Origin: Oxalobacteraceae bacterium AB_14
GTDB lineage: Bacteria; Pseudomonadota; Gammaproteobacteria; Burkholderiales; Burkholderiaceae_D
NCBI GenBank assembly: GCA_000381565.1
Contig: KB906724.1
Span: 2,842,980-2,906,979, forward strand
Direction of reading: 5' to 3'
DNA: 64,000 nt
Part shown: positions 45,347 through 54,124 of the stretch, one piece after another
Numbering within the stretch: the first letter of the stretch is position 1
Layout: every line of letters starts with the position of its first letter
The notes under the pieces: generated by a model
The model's database searches: none
The model's input: the letters and a program-made list of their open reading frames with translations, nothing else
Told to the model about the DNA's origin: nothing
Program-made: the position numbers and the translations under genes

Positions 45347-46547
45347 CTGGTCCGCCCTGCCGTTGTTTCTGTTTTCCCCGCTGGCCATCATCGGTACCGG
45401 GCTGCTGCTGGCACAGGTGTTGGGCGTGCTGCTGCAGCGCTGCGGCGTGCCCCGTCTGTATGGGGCCGTGGCGGCCGGCCTGGTCCTGGGCGTGAGCGGT
45501 GTCGGCTTGCTCGACACCGCGCTGCTGAGCTACTTCCAGGAACTGCTCAACGCGGCGTCGGCGCTCGTGCTGTTCGAGGCGGGCCGCAAGATCGACCTGG
45601 CCTGGCTCTGGCGCAGCCGGGGGGAGGGTGCATCGCTGATGCTCGGCTGCCTGGCGCGCGGCGCCTGCGCCGTCGCCATCCTGGTCCCTTTCGGACTGAG
45701 CTGGAGCGAGGCGGCCTTCATCGCCGCCATCCTGATCGCCATCAATCCGGTGGTCTGCACCTCGATGGTCGCCGACCACAACGCCACCGGCGTGGCGACC
45801 TATGCCGTCAACAATGCGGTCGGGCTGAGTCATCTCGTGGCCTTGGTGGCGCTGTCGGTCTCGCTGGCCTGGCTGCGCAGCCATGGCGTCACCAATGAGC
45901 TGCCGTTCGTCGAACAGCTCGCTCATCAGGGCGCCAAGCTGCTGCTGGGCAGCGCCATCGCGCTGCTGTGCTATGGCTTGTACAAAGTGGCGTCGATGGT
46001 GTCGCAGGCCGAGGCCAGCCTGCGGCCCGGCATCCTGCTGGCGACGCTGCTGCTCGATCTCGGCCTGTGCTCGGTGACCTCGTCGAGCGCGCTATTGTCG
46101 CTGCTGCTCATGGGCTTGCTGCTGCGGAACGCCGAGAAGCGCGAGAACGTGTTCCAGACGCAGCTGAGAACGGTGCAGGAGATCGGCTATGCGCTGCTGT
46201 TCATGATGTCGGCGGCGCTGGTCCAGGTGCGGGAGGTGCTGCACTGGACGGTATTTCTGATGGCGCTGCTGTTGTTTGTCATGCGGATCGCGGTGACGCG
46301 CCTGGCGCTGGTGCCGGCACCGGCGTGGAGCGCGCGCAAGAAGCACGCGATTGCGCTGTCGGCATGTTCGCTGGTAGGCTTCAGCACACTGGTGGTCGAC
46401 AGCTCGATGTCCAATGCCGCCTACTTGAGCGTCACCGCAAATGGGCTGATGCAGGCGCTGCTGGCGTTGAACGTGCTGGTGGCTCCGGCGATCACATGGG
46501 CCGGCCTGCATTTTGCCGGAGAAACGCATCAGGGGAGTGAAAAATGA
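45339..46547 (+). CDS. Kef-type cation/proton antiporter-like membrane protein
   Basis: 402 residues with 11-12 hydrophobic spans, beginning MNDWSALPLFLFSPLAIIGT. Na/H-exchanger (CPA2) features: LYGAVAAGLVLGVSGVGLLD in TM2, ALVLFEAGRKIDLAWLWR in TM3-4, and LIAINPVVCTSMVADHNATG where other members have ND/ED. No C-terminal TrkA-N domain, so a short form. The ATG overlaps the exported-protein stop by 8 bp and the YbdK-type gene follows with ATGA overlap. Ion unknown. YbdK-type ligases make gamma-glutamyl compounds and Kef channels respond to glutathione, which makes the pairing suggestive. Confidence 0.82.
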   Translation: MNDWSALPLFLFSPLAIIGTGLLLAQVLGVLLQRCGVPRLYGAVAAGLVLGVSGVGLLDTALLSYFQELLNAASALVLFEAGRKIDLAWLWRSRGEGASLMLGCLARGACAVAILVPFGLSWSEAAFIAAILIAINPVVCTSMVADHNATGVATYAVNNAVGLSHLVALVALSVSLAWLRSHGVTNELPFVEQLAHQGAKLLLGSAIALLCYGLYKVASMVSQAEASLRPGILLATLLLDLGLCSVTSSSALLSLLLMGLLLRNAEKRENVFQTQLRTVQEIGYALLFMMSAALVQVREVLHWTVFLMALLLFVMRIAVTRLALVPAPAWSARKKHAIALSACSLVGFSTLVVDSSMSNAAYLSVTANGLMQALLALNVLVAPAITWAGLHFAGETHQGSEK

Positions 46548-47761
46548 GGGATTCGATGAGCGACCTGGAGCGCGCGGCGGCCGGGGCGGGTCCGGCGTTC
46601 CTGCCGCCGTTTGCCAGTTCGCGGCTCGGCAGCATGGGGATAGAATTGGAGCTGATGGTGCTCGACCGGCTTACCTACGACTTGTTGCCGGCGGCGCCGG
46701 ACATCTTGCGCTTGCTCGACCAGCAGGAAAAAGCCTGGGTGGCGACGCCGGAGATCACCACCTCGATGCTGGAGGTCGCCACCTCGGTGCTGGGCGGCTA
46801 CCGGGAGGCGGCGCTGCAAGTCGAAGAAATCCGCACCAGTGTCCAGCGCGCGGCGTTCGCGGTCGGGGCCGCCATTTCCGGTGGCGGCGCCCATCCGTTC
46901 CAGAAATGGAACGAGCAGCGCATCTATCCGAAGGAGCGCTATCGGGCGTCCGCCAAGAAGTATGGCTACCTGGCCAAGCTGTTTACCGTGTTCGGCATGC
47001 ACGTCCATATCGGGATGGCCAGCGCCGACGAGGCGGTGCGCGTCTGCGCATGGCTGACCCAGCGTGCGCCGCTGTTTATCGCCCTGTCGGCCAACTCGCC
47101 GTGCTGGCAGGGGGAAGACTCGGGATTCTGCAGTGCCCGCAGCAACGTGGTGGGGGCGTTCCCGATGAGTGGCATCATGCCGGCCGAACTGCGCAGCTGG
47201 CGGGACTTCGCGCGCCACTTCGATCGCCTGGCTCGGCATGGCATCGTCAACAGCATCAAGGATTTCTATTGGGACGTGCGCCCCAAGCCGGAGTACGGCA
47301 CCATCGAACTGCGGGTGCTGGATACGCCTTTACACCCGGCCTATGCCGCTGCACTGGCCTGCTACGCGCGCGAGCTATGCATCGAGGTCGCGCAGCAGCC
47401 GGGCCGTTGGCCGGGCGAGCAGGCACGCGAACTCTATAGCTGGAATCGATTCAATGCGGCCAAGGATGGCGTGCTGGGGCAGTGGATCGACCCTTGCTCG
47501 GGCGTCCACCAGCAGATCCAGCACGTCGTGCGGAGCGACCTGGAACGCCTGGCCGCGCGCTCCGACGACCCTGGATTTCCGGACGCCTGTGGCTTGATCG
47601 AGGCGATGCTGGGCGATGGCGGACAGGCGCGCTGGCTGACCTCCCACATGGCCACCGGCGCCGGTATGAATGATCTGGCGCGCGTCGCCAGCGAGCTATT
47701 CGAGCACCCGCTCATCCCCCGCGCTGCGGCGGCGCGGCCTGCTGGTTCGGAGGCGCCATGA
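46544..47761 (+). CDS. ybdK: YbdK-type carboxylate-amine ligase (GCS2 family)
   Basis: 405 residues. Family signature LGSMGIELELMVLDRLTYDL (Glu cluster), TPEITTSMLEVATSV, GGGAHPFQKWNEQRIYPKER, FTVFGMHVHIGM, DVRPKPEYGTIELRVLD. This is the glutamate-cysteine-ligase group 2, weak gamma-glutamyl ligases. An ATGA overlap connects it to the antiporter gene and its stop overlaps the response regulator start (ATGA). Reaction inferred: ATP-dependent joining of glutamate to an amine or cysteine. An in-frame ATG at 46556 is an alternative start. Confidence 0.9.
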   Translation: MRDSMSDLERAAAGAGPAFLPPFASSRLGSMGIELELMVLDRLTYDLLPAAPDILRLLDQQEKAWVATPEITTSMLEVATSVLGGYREAALQVEEIRTSVQRAAFAVGAAISGGGAHPFQKWNEQRIYPKERYRASAKKYGYLAKLFTVFGMHVHIGMASADEAVRVCAWLTQRAPLFIALSANSPCWQGEDSGFCSARSNVVGAFPMSGIMPAELRSWRDFARHFDRLARHGIVNSIKDFYWDVRPKPEYGTIELRVLDTPLHPAYAAALACYARELCIEVAQQPGRWPGEQARELYSWNRFNAAKDGVLGQWIDPCSGVHQQIQHVVRSDLERLAARSDDPGFPDACGLIEAMLGDGGQARWLTSHMATGAGMNDLARVASELFEHPLIPRAAAARPAGSEAP

Positions 47762-48420
47762 GAGTGCTGCTGGTCGAGGATGATCCGATGATCGGCAGCG
47801 TCGTCCAGTTCGCGCTGCGCGACGCCAGCTACGCCGCCGATTGGGTCTGCGACGGCGAGGCTGCGCTGAGGGCACTGCAAACGCTCGAGTATGCACTGGT
47901 CCTGCTCGACCTGAACCTTCCGCGCATCGATGGCATGACTGTGCTGCACTCCATACGCAAGGCGCGCAACGACGTGCCCGTGCTGGTACTGTCGGCGCGC
48001 GAGGCGACCGAGGACCGGGTGGCGGGCCTCGATGGCGGCGCCGACGATTATCTGGTCAAGCCGTTTGCAATGAGCGAACTGCTGGCGCGGATGCGGGCGC
48101 TGAGCCGGCGCAAGGAGGGGACCACCAGTACCGTGCTCGGCAATGGCATCGTCGAGCTCGATCCTGCCACCCACGAGGCCCGCGTGGGGCCGGTAGCGTT
48201 GCGCCTGACGGCGCGCGAATTCCCGCTGTTACAGGCGCTGCTTTTGCGGCCGGGGGCGATCCTGTCCAGGGCCGAGCTCGAGCATCGCGTCTACGGCTGG
48301 AATGAAGAGGTCGAGAGCAATGCGATCGAGTTTCTGATCCACTCGCTGCGCAAAAAGCTGGGCAGCGACATCATCAAGAATGTGCGGGGTGTCGGATGGA
48401 TGGTCGCGAAAGGCCGGTAG
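47758..48420 (+). CDS. OmpR-family response regulator (QseB-like)
   Basis: 220 residues. Receiver: VLLVEDDPMIGSVVQFALRD, phospho-Asp near 51 in ALVLLDLNLPRIDGM, Lys in DDYLVKPFAM. The C-terminal winged helix (LTAREFPLLQALLLRPGAIL, EVESNAIEFLIHSLRKKLGS) matches the QseB/PmrA branch. It overlaps the kinase gene by 25 bp. The direct repeats at 44129 and 44183, upstream of its own operon and of pbpG, are the natural targets. Confidence 0.93.
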   Translation: MRVLLVEDDPMIGSVVQFALRDASYAADWVCDGEAALRALQTLEYALVLLDLNLPRIDGMTVLHSIRKARNDVPVLVLSAREATEDRVAGLDGGADDYLVKPFAMSELLARMRALSRRKEGTTSTVLGNGIVELDPATHEARVGPVALRLTAREFPLLQALLLRPGAILSRAELEHRVYGWNEEVESNAIEFLIHSLRKKLGSDIIKNVRGVGWMVAKGR

Positions 48421-49811
48421 CGGCCTCGCTGCGCCTGCGCTTGTCGTTGTGGATTTCGATGGCGATCCTGGCCGGCGCCGCGATTGCTGGTGTCTATTCT
48501 TACCTGGCCGCCACCGACGATGCGCACCGTGGCCAGGACACCCAGCTGCGCCAGGTGGGCTACCTGATCAGCAGGCTGGACGCCGTGCCGATGTCGCCGA
48601 TGGCGCGCGAGCGGGAAGGCGACGTCGACTTCGATGCGCGCCTGATCGTGCGCTTCATCGACGCGCCCGGTAGCGGCCCGGTGCGCCATCTGGATCGACC
48701 TCCGCATTTTTCTCCGTCGCTTCCCGACGGCCTGCAGACGGTGGCCATCGGCAACGAGACCTGGCGGGTATTCGTCCGTACCAATGGCAAGCAGGTGCGA
48801 GTTGCGGTGGCGCAACAAACGGCGGTACGCGATGCCGCTGCGCGCTCGAGCGCCTTGCGCACGCTGATTCCCATCCTGTTCCTGGGGCCGGTCCTGGTGC
48901 TGCTGGCGGCGCTGTTGGTGCGGACCATGTTCCAGCCGCTGCAGCGACTGGCCTTGCAGTTGGGACAGCGCCGCGAACACGACATGAGGGAGATCGACTC
49001 GGCCGCGCTGCCGTCGGAGGTCCGGCCTTTCGTCAATGCGATCAACCAGCTGGTCGCCGGCACGGTGCGCGCGTTGGCGGTCCAGCGGCGCTTCATCGCC
49101 GATGCGGCGCATGAATTGCGTTCGCCGATGACCGCCATGTCGCTGCAGGCGGAAAGGCTGGCGGCAAGCGAGATGCCGGCTGAAGCGCGTCAGCGGCTGG
49201 GGGCGCTGACGGCGGGCCTGTCGCGCACCCGGGTCCTGCTCGACCAATTGCTGACGCTGGCACGTACGCAGGAACTCGGAATCGAGCAGTCGAGCCGGGT
49301 CCCGCTGAAAAGAGCGATACAGGAAGTGTTCGAAGACCTGGTGCCATTGGCAGAGGTGAAGTCCATCGATCTCGGCATGATAGGCGACGCGGACCCGGTA
49401 GTGAGCGGGCGCTCCATGGACATCAACATCCTGGTAAAAAACCTGGTCGACAACGCCATCCGCTATACCCCGGATGGCGGGCGCGTGGACGTTAGCGTGG
49501 AAGACGACGGCGGCCGCGTAGTCCTCAACATCGACGATACGGGGGCGGGCATAGCGCCCGAGGAGCGCGAGCGTGTATTCGATCCATTCTACCGTGTGCT
49601 CGGTAGTGGTGAGATCGGCTCCGGCCTCGGCCTGGCGATCGCCTCATCGATCGCCAACCAGATTGGTGCGCGCATTGCGCTGCACGACAGGCCGGACGGC
49701 ACGCGCGGCTTGCGTGTCCGCGTGCTGTTTGCCGCATGCACGACGCAATGGCGCGACGAACGCTCTGGAACTGCACATGCGACGCCTGGCGGAGCGCCAA
49801 AGGAAGCGTAG
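48396..49811 (+). CDS. sensor histidine kinase (QseC-like)
   Basis: 471 residues. TM1 near 15-40, a periplasmic loop of about 125 residues, TM2 near 160-180, then HAMP-like, HisKA with His in RRFIADAAHELRSPMTAM, and HATPase with NLVDNAIRYTP, DTGAGIAPEERERVFDPFYR and GSGLGLAIASSIA. Partner of the regulator directly upstream. The last 20 residues (after LRVRVLFAACT) are low-complexity and the gene ends close to a rearranged border at about 49.81 kb; the catalytic domain is complete. Confidence 0.93.
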   Translation: MDGRERPVAASLRLRLSLWISMAILAGAAIAGVYSYLAATDDAHRGQDTQLRQVGYLISRLDAVPMSPMAREREGDVDFDARLIVRFIDAPGSGPVRHLDRPPHFSPSLPDGLQTVAIGNETWRVFVRTNGKQVRVAVAQQTAVRDAAARSSALRTLIPILFLGPVLVLLAALLVRTMFQPLQRLALQLGQRREHDMREIDSAALPSEVRPFVNAINQLVAGTVRALAVQRRFIADAAHELRSPMTAMSLQAERLAASEMPAEARQRLGALTAGLSRTRVLLDQLLTLARTQELGIEQSSRVPLKRAIQEVFEDLVPLAEVKSIDLGMIGDADPVVSGRSMDINILVKNLVDNAIRYTPDGGRVDVSVEDDGGRVVLNIDDTGAGIAPEERERVFDPFYRVLGSGEIGSGLGLAIASSIANQIGARIALHDRPDGTRGLRVRVLFAACTTQWRDERSGTAHATPGGAPKEA

Positions 49812-49928
49812 GGCGCGCCTATTGGCCAACCGGATATATGCGCATCCATCCTGGGCGTCTGCTACTCGGTTTGCCACTTCTTGTTCAAACGAGTCAGCGG
49901 CATATTTGCAGAATGCCTTGAAGTCCAA
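49812..49928 (-). pseudogene. possible N-terminal stub of an unknown gene
   Basis: A minus-strand frame from ATG 49928 (MDFKAFCKYAADSFEQEVAN) looks protein-like for about 39 codons up to 49812, then continues only as antisense of the kinase gene. It lies 9 bp downstream of the DUF4238-like fragment. The break at the kinase gene suggests another rearrangement border. Low certainty: it could be chance coding. Confidence 0.3.
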
Positions 49929-49937
49929 AAGTCGTAA

Positions 49938-50330
49938 CTAATTGCCGCGGACCGCCATGCCATTGATATCGGCGACCTGCCTAAAACCGATCTGCCCGTC
50001 AGCGTGTCCTTCCACGAGAGCGATCGTTGGCGATAACGGAAGTACGCTATAGGCCAAGAAATTATCCGGCACCAGAAATTCCGCCTCGCTCGACCTCAAA
50101 ATGCCCCATCTCTTACCCGCCATCCTTCGCCTTTCCCTGTCCATCTGGAAAACGAAATGTAATCCGGTCATGAAACGGCTCGGGATCGTATTGTCCGGCG
50201 CGGCGAATACGTATCCGTTCGCCTCCAGTATCTCCTGCGTGCCGACCGACATCTCGCGCTCAGGCACCATGTTGATCCTGATGTCGGGAAGCGGATTGAG
50301 GTAGCGCTCGTGCCGGAGAGTCCAGAGCAA
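49938..50330 (-). pseudogene. C-terminal fragment, DUF4238-like
   Basis: About 130 codons with no ATG at the left border: the frame begins with TTG at 50330 inside the toxin frame. The end AEFLVPDNFLAYSVLPLSPT, IALVEGHADGQIGFR resembles the C-terminal DUF4238 region, seen in proteins near phage and defence genes. Identification is tentative. The fragment overlaps in another frame with the last residues of the AbiEii-like toxin, so the two genes were joined here by recombination. Confidence 0.45.
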
Positions 50331-50790
50331 ATATCAGGGCAAAATCGAAGATGTCGCGCCCCGTGATGCGATCGCCACGATGCCACATCTTTTTCGCGAT
50401 GATTTCGACCGACGTTTCGACTCGTACTTGATGTCCCAGAATCGTCTCGGTTTCAAATCCCGGGGTGGTCAGGTTGGGCGCGGCCACGAAGTCGATCTCG
50501 CCCTCCGGCAGGTACAGCTTGACGTAGCCGGCCGCCTCCACGTAGTCGGTGGTGATGGATTCGGCGACGTCGCTCAGCCTGGGCGTGACGAAGCCGAGCG
50601 ACTGCGGATCCGGAACAAAGATGTCGATGTCCTTGCTGAAGCGGTGGCTGTAGCGCAGCATAAGAACGGTGCCGCCGCCGAAGGTCCAGAAGGGATCGTC
50701 ACGGCCGTGCCTGGCGATCTCGCCGATCACCTTCAGCGCCTGGGAGAACAGCGTCTCCCAGGTCTGGGGAATGCTCGGCGTGCCTGCCAT
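50260..50790 (-). pseudogene. truncated AbiEii-type nucleotidyltransferase toxin
   Basis: The ATG at 50790 shares a base with the antitoxin stop (TGATG). The frame encodes the nucleotidyltransferase core FWTFGGGTVLMLRYSHRFSK with DIDIFVPD (GG...DxD metal motif), then AAGYVKLYLPEGEIDFVAAP and EIIAKKMWHRGDRITGRDIF, all AbiEii hallmarks. After FDFALIFALDS near 50330 the frame becomes unrelated and stops at 50260. About 60-80 C-terminal residues of the usual family length are lost, so toxin activity may be absent. The active-site part is intact. Confidence 0.75.
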
Positions 50791-51266
50791 CACCAGACCG
50801 TTCTGCATACTTTCCATTGTTTCGCCCACTGGCTGAGGTGCTTCATGATTTTCTTCGCGGGCACGTCGGGTGTGGCAGCCTCGGCGACGGCTTTCACCAC
50901 CACCGGCAACGGCGTCTCATCGAGCAATGCCATCAAATGGGGCTGGAACTGTTCCGGCGCCAGGCCGGAACGCAGCATCATCGACAGCATGTCCGGCGTC
51001 ATCACGTCCCGGTAGCTGGTGCTGATGCTGCGGGCGGCGACCGTCAGCGCGCTTTTCAGGCCAGAGGGTTGCACGGTCTCCATGTCCAGTCCAAGGATGT
51101 CCATCACCGCCTTCAGCTTGGTGTAGCCAAGGTCCTTCAGCGTGCCGTTCTCCAGCTGGTTGATCGTCACGCGCGACAGGCCGGCGAATTTGGCGACATG
51201 CTCCTGCAGTAAGCCAGCCTGGATACGCTTGCTGTGGATTTCGCCGCCGATTTGGGCCAGATTCAT
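50790..51266 (-). CDS. XRE-family antitoxin/regulator of the AbiEii-like module
   Basis: 158 residues. Helix-turn-helix at residues 5-60: GLLQEHVAKFAGLSRVTINQ, LENGTLKDLGYTKLKAVMDI. The C-terminal half is helical (LSMMLRSGLAPEQFQPHLMA). Placed directly in front of the toxin, with TGATG overlap, as in type IV-like nucleotidyltransferase modules that use an XRE partner. Its promoter carries the perfect palindrome at 51281-51302, fitting self-repression. Confidence 0.82.
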   Translation of the reverse strand: MNLAQIGGEIHSKRIQAGLLQEHVAKFAGLSRVTINQLENGTLKDLGYTKLKAVMDILGLDMETVQPSGLKSALTVAARSISTSYRDVMTPDMLSMMLRSGLAPEQFQPHLMALLDETPLPVVVKAVAEAATPDVPAKKIMKHLSQWAKQWKVCRTVW

Positions 51267-51280
51267 AGGCTAACTCACTT

Positions 51281-51302
51281 AATGTTAAGTATATTTAACA
51301 TT
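51281..51302 (-). promoter_or_regulatory. antitoxin operator: AATGTTAA-N6-TTAACATT over a sigma-70-type promoter
   Basis: A perfect 8-bp palindrome with 6-bp spacer lies 15 bp before the antitoxin ATG. On the minus strand it overlaps a TATAAT (-10, 51300-51305). A TTGGAA (-35, 51322-51327) stands 16 bp further upstream. Binding there would block the promoter. The binder is inferred to be the XRE protein. Confidence 0.65.
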
Positions 51303-51433
51303 ATAGCGCGGATCCGGCCTTTTCCAAGGCAGTTTTATGGGGGCGGCCGCCGCAGATGCCGCCGACGGGCGCGTCACCCGGTGGGGACTGGCCGGCATCG
51401 AGATTCTCAGCGCTCCATCCGCAGTGAGCGGCG

Positions 51434-52639
51434 CTACCGCTCCAGACGTGCAAATGGCGAAGTTCCTTTGTCGCCGAACCGCACCGCACCCAGATAAAAT
51501 ACCAGAGAGATCACCGACATGCCCAGCAGGATCAACAGCAAGACGACCGGGCTTGGATAGGCTCGCAGAACGGCTGCGGCGACCAGCGGGCCGGCCGCCT
51601 TGGCGAGCAGCGAAGGGCCAGCCATCGCCCCCGAGATCGCCCCGTAGTTCTTGCGGCCGAACATCGCCTGGGGAATGGTGCCGCGCACGATGGTCAGGAT
51701 GCCGTTGCTAAGGCCATACAGGATGCAGAACAGGGCCACAGACCAGGCCTGGCTGCCGAACAGCAGCAGCACCAGGACGGCGGCCGGCAGCGCGGCAAAG
51801 GTGAATTTCCCGACCGTCTGCGGCGCCGCGTTCCTGGCGAAGGTTCTTTCGCAGATGCGTCCAGCCACCTGCATGGGGCCGATCAGCGTCGACATCAGCA
51901 CCGCCAGCGCGGCGGTGTGGCCGAAGTCCTTCAGTAACGGAATCAGGTGCACGGACAAGGCCGAAAAGATGAACATGTTCGCGGAAAACGCCATCGCCAA
52001 TTTCCAGAACGCGGGGTGGCGCAGCGCCTCGGCCAATGTATGGCTGCGCTCCGGCGCCGCATGCGGTGCATGTGCGACCGCCGCGTCGCGGCGCAGCATC
52101 AGGTGCAGCGGCAGGCACACCAGCAGCTGTACGATCCCGAACCAGAGATAGGTGTCGCGCCAGCCGATGACCGTGCTCAATTTCAGCGTCAGCGGCCAGA
52201 ACACGGTGCTGGCGAATCCGGCGAACAAGGTCAGCGTCGATATCGCCTGGCGGCTGTTCTGGTCGAACTTCCGGTTGATCGTGGCGAACGCCGCCTCATA
52301 GAGCGTCAGCGCCATGGCCACGCCGAGCATCGTCCAGGCGCCGAAATACGATAGCGTCCCGGTGCTGCGGCTCAAGCAGATCAAGCCGGCGCCGCAGACG
52401 ACAGAACCCGTCGCCATGACCCACTGCCCGCCAAAGCGGTCCAGCAGCATGCCGGTGGGCGTCGCGACCAAGCCCGCCACCAGCAGGCTCCAGGAGAAGG
52501 CGCCGTACACCAGCTCCGCGCGCATCCCCAGTTCTTGCCCGATATCGGGCGCCACCACGCTGAACGCATAGTACAGCGATCCCCAGGAAGCGATCTGCGT
52601 GAAGGCCAGTATGCCGATGGTGCGCCAGGGACGATGCAT
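51434..52639 (-). CDS. MFS transporter of the arsenic island
   Basis: 401 residues, 12 spans, from MHRPWRTIGILAFTQIASWG, with AAGGA about 8 bp before the ATG. MFS motif A-like segment DRFGGQWVMATGSVVCGAGL after TM2. Close in type to oxalate/formate-antiporter-like MFS proteins. It is the last gene of arsR - arsN2 - flavoprotein - MFS on the minus strand, so it probably exports an arsenical or other product made by the flavoprotein or acetyltransferase. Not clearly ArsJ (no GAPDH gene nearby) or ArsK. Substrate unknown. Confidence 0.8.
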   Translation of the reverse strand: MHRPWRTIGILAFTQIASWGSLYYAFSVVAPDIGQELGMRAELVYGAFSWSLLVAGLVATPTGMLLDRFGGQWVMATGSVVCGAGLICLSRSTGTLSYFGAWTMLGVAMALTLYEAAFATINRKFDQNSRQAISTLTLFAGFASTVFWPLTLKLSTVIGWRDTYLWFGIVQLLVCLPLHLMLRRDAAVAHAPHAAPERSHTLAEALRHPAFWKLAMAFSANMFIFSALSVHLIPLLKDFGHTAALAVLMSTLIGPMQVAGRICERTFARNAAPQTVGKFTFAALPAAVLVLLLFGSQAWSVALFCILYGLSNGILTIVRGTIPQAMFGRKNYGAISGAMAGPSLLAKAAGPLVAAAVLRAYPSPVVLLLILLGMSVISLVFYLGAVRFGDKGTSPFARLER

Positions 52640-52673
52640 GGGTGTCTTCCTTTTCTTGAATGAACAACGGCGC

Positions 52674-54113
52674 TCATGCGCAGCAGGATTTTTCTTTCGG
52701 CATCGGTGCCGGCACCGGCTCACCGCAGCCGCACCCTGATTTGCCCTCAACCTTCGCCTGCGCATCCTGCACACAGCAGGCAGCGCTGCCGGCCGGCGCC
52801 GGGCCGCCGCAACAGCTGGCTGGCGCGGCTTCGGCGCCATAGGCTTGGCGCGTGCTGCAGACGCCTGTTTCCGGCAGTTCGAGCTGCACGTCGTCGGCCT
52901 GCGCCAGGTCGCCGGCGAGTGCCGCCACCACCGAACGCACTTGCTCGTAGCCGGTCGCCATCAGGAAGTTCGGCGCGCGGCCGTAGCTCTTGGCGCCCAC
53001 GGCGTAGTATCCCGGCTCCGGATGCGCGAGTTCGCGATGGCCATGAGGACGGACCGTACCACAGCTATGTTCATTGGGATCGATCAGCGGCGCCAGCGCA
53101 TCGGTGCTTTCGAGCCAGGGATCGTGGCGCACGCGCAGTTCGCGGGTCAGCGCCAGGTCGGGCCGCGCGCCGGTCGCGGTCACGATCTGGTCGACGCCCT
53201 GAATCACCGGGTGGGCGCCGCCGGTCTCTTCGCCGGTGACGCGCAGCCGCAGCGAGTCGCCGTCGATTTCCAGCGCGTGGATGCGGAAGCGGGTGTGGAT
53301 CTCCAGCGCGCCGGACGCCAGCAGCGCTTTTAGACGTGCGCCCAGGGCGCCGCGCGCCGGCAGGCCATCCGCGCTGTCGCCACCGAAGGTCTTCTCCACC
53401 GTCGCGCCCCGCACCGCCCACACCATGGACGTTCCAGGCACTTCGTCCGCCAGCTCCGCGAGGGCCAGCAGCGTCCCGGCGGCCGAATGGCCGCTACCGA
53501 CGACCAGCACCCGTCGGCCTGCGTAGCGGTGGCGCTCGGCGCCGAGCACATCGGGCATGCCATAGACGGTACGCGCTGCGTAGTCCGCCTCTCCGATCGC
53601 AGGAATACCGTTGGCGCCCAACGGATTGGGATGAGACCAGGTTCCCGTCGCGTCGATCACCGCGCGCGCGAAATATTCCCGCTCGCCGTCACCGGTTTGG
53701 GCGCGCAGCAGGAACGGCGCTTGTTCGCGCCCGCGCGTCGTGACCTTGTCGAAGCCCAGGCGCGAGACCTGGGTGACGCGATGGCCCAGTTTCAGGTGGC
53801 CGGCGAGCTCGGGCAGTTCCGCCAGCGGGCGCAGGTAGCGGTCGATGATCTCGCCGGCGGTAGGCAGTTCATCGGCCGCAGGCGACGCCCAACCAGCCTT
53901 GGCCAGCAGCTTCAGGGCCGCCTTGTCGATGTTGTAGCGCCAGGGCGAGAACAGCCGCACGTGGCGATAGCTGGCCAGGTTGCCGGCGACATCGTCGCTG
54001 GCTTCGAAGATCAATGGCGTGAAGCCGCGCTCGACCAAGTGCGCGGCGGCCGCGAGGCCGACCGGGCCGGCGCCCAGCACCGCCACCGGCAGGGAAATAT
54101 CGGATACGTTCAT
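52674..54113 (-). CDS. FAD/NAD(P)-dependent oxidoreductase with Cys-rich C-terminal tail (ArsO-like context)
   Basis: 479 residues. Two Rossmann motifs, AVLGAGPVGLAAAAHL (FAD) and RVLVVGSGHSAAGTLLALAE (NADPH), with a flavin-monooxygenase-like FSPWRYNID and IDATGTWSHPNPLGANGI. The last about 60 residues are unlike the family: nine Cys, in CSTRQ, SCCGG, ACCVQ, GCGCG and a terminal CCA, a tail able to bind arsenite. It is between arsN2 and the MFS pump, 34 bp before the latter. Likely acts on an organic or inorganic arsenical; the reaction is unknown. ATG 54113. Confidence 0.82.
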   Translation of the reverse strand: MNVSDISLPVAVLGAGPVGLAAAAHLVERGFTPLIFEASDDVAGNLASYRHVRLFSPWRYNIDKAALKLLAKAGWASPAADELPTAGEIIDRYLRPLAELPELAGHLKLGHRVTQVSRLGFDKVTTRGREQAPFLLRAQTGDGEREYFARAVIDATGTWSHPNPLGANGIPAIGEADYAARTVYGMPDVLGAERHRYAGRRVLVVGSGHSAAGTLLALAELADEVPGTSMVWAVRGATVEKTFGGDSADGLPARGALGARLKALLASGALEIHTRFRIHALEIDGDSLRLRVTGEETGGAHPVIQGVDQIVTATGARPDLALTRELRVRHDPWLESTDALAPLIDPNEHSCGTVRPHGHRELAHPEPGYYAVGAKSYGRAPNFLMATGYEQVRSVVAALAGDLAQADDVQLELPETGVCSTRQAYGAEAAPASCCGGPAPAGSAACCVQDAQAKVEGKSGCGCGEPVPAPMPKEKSCCA

Positions 54114-54124
54114 CGTGACTCCTT

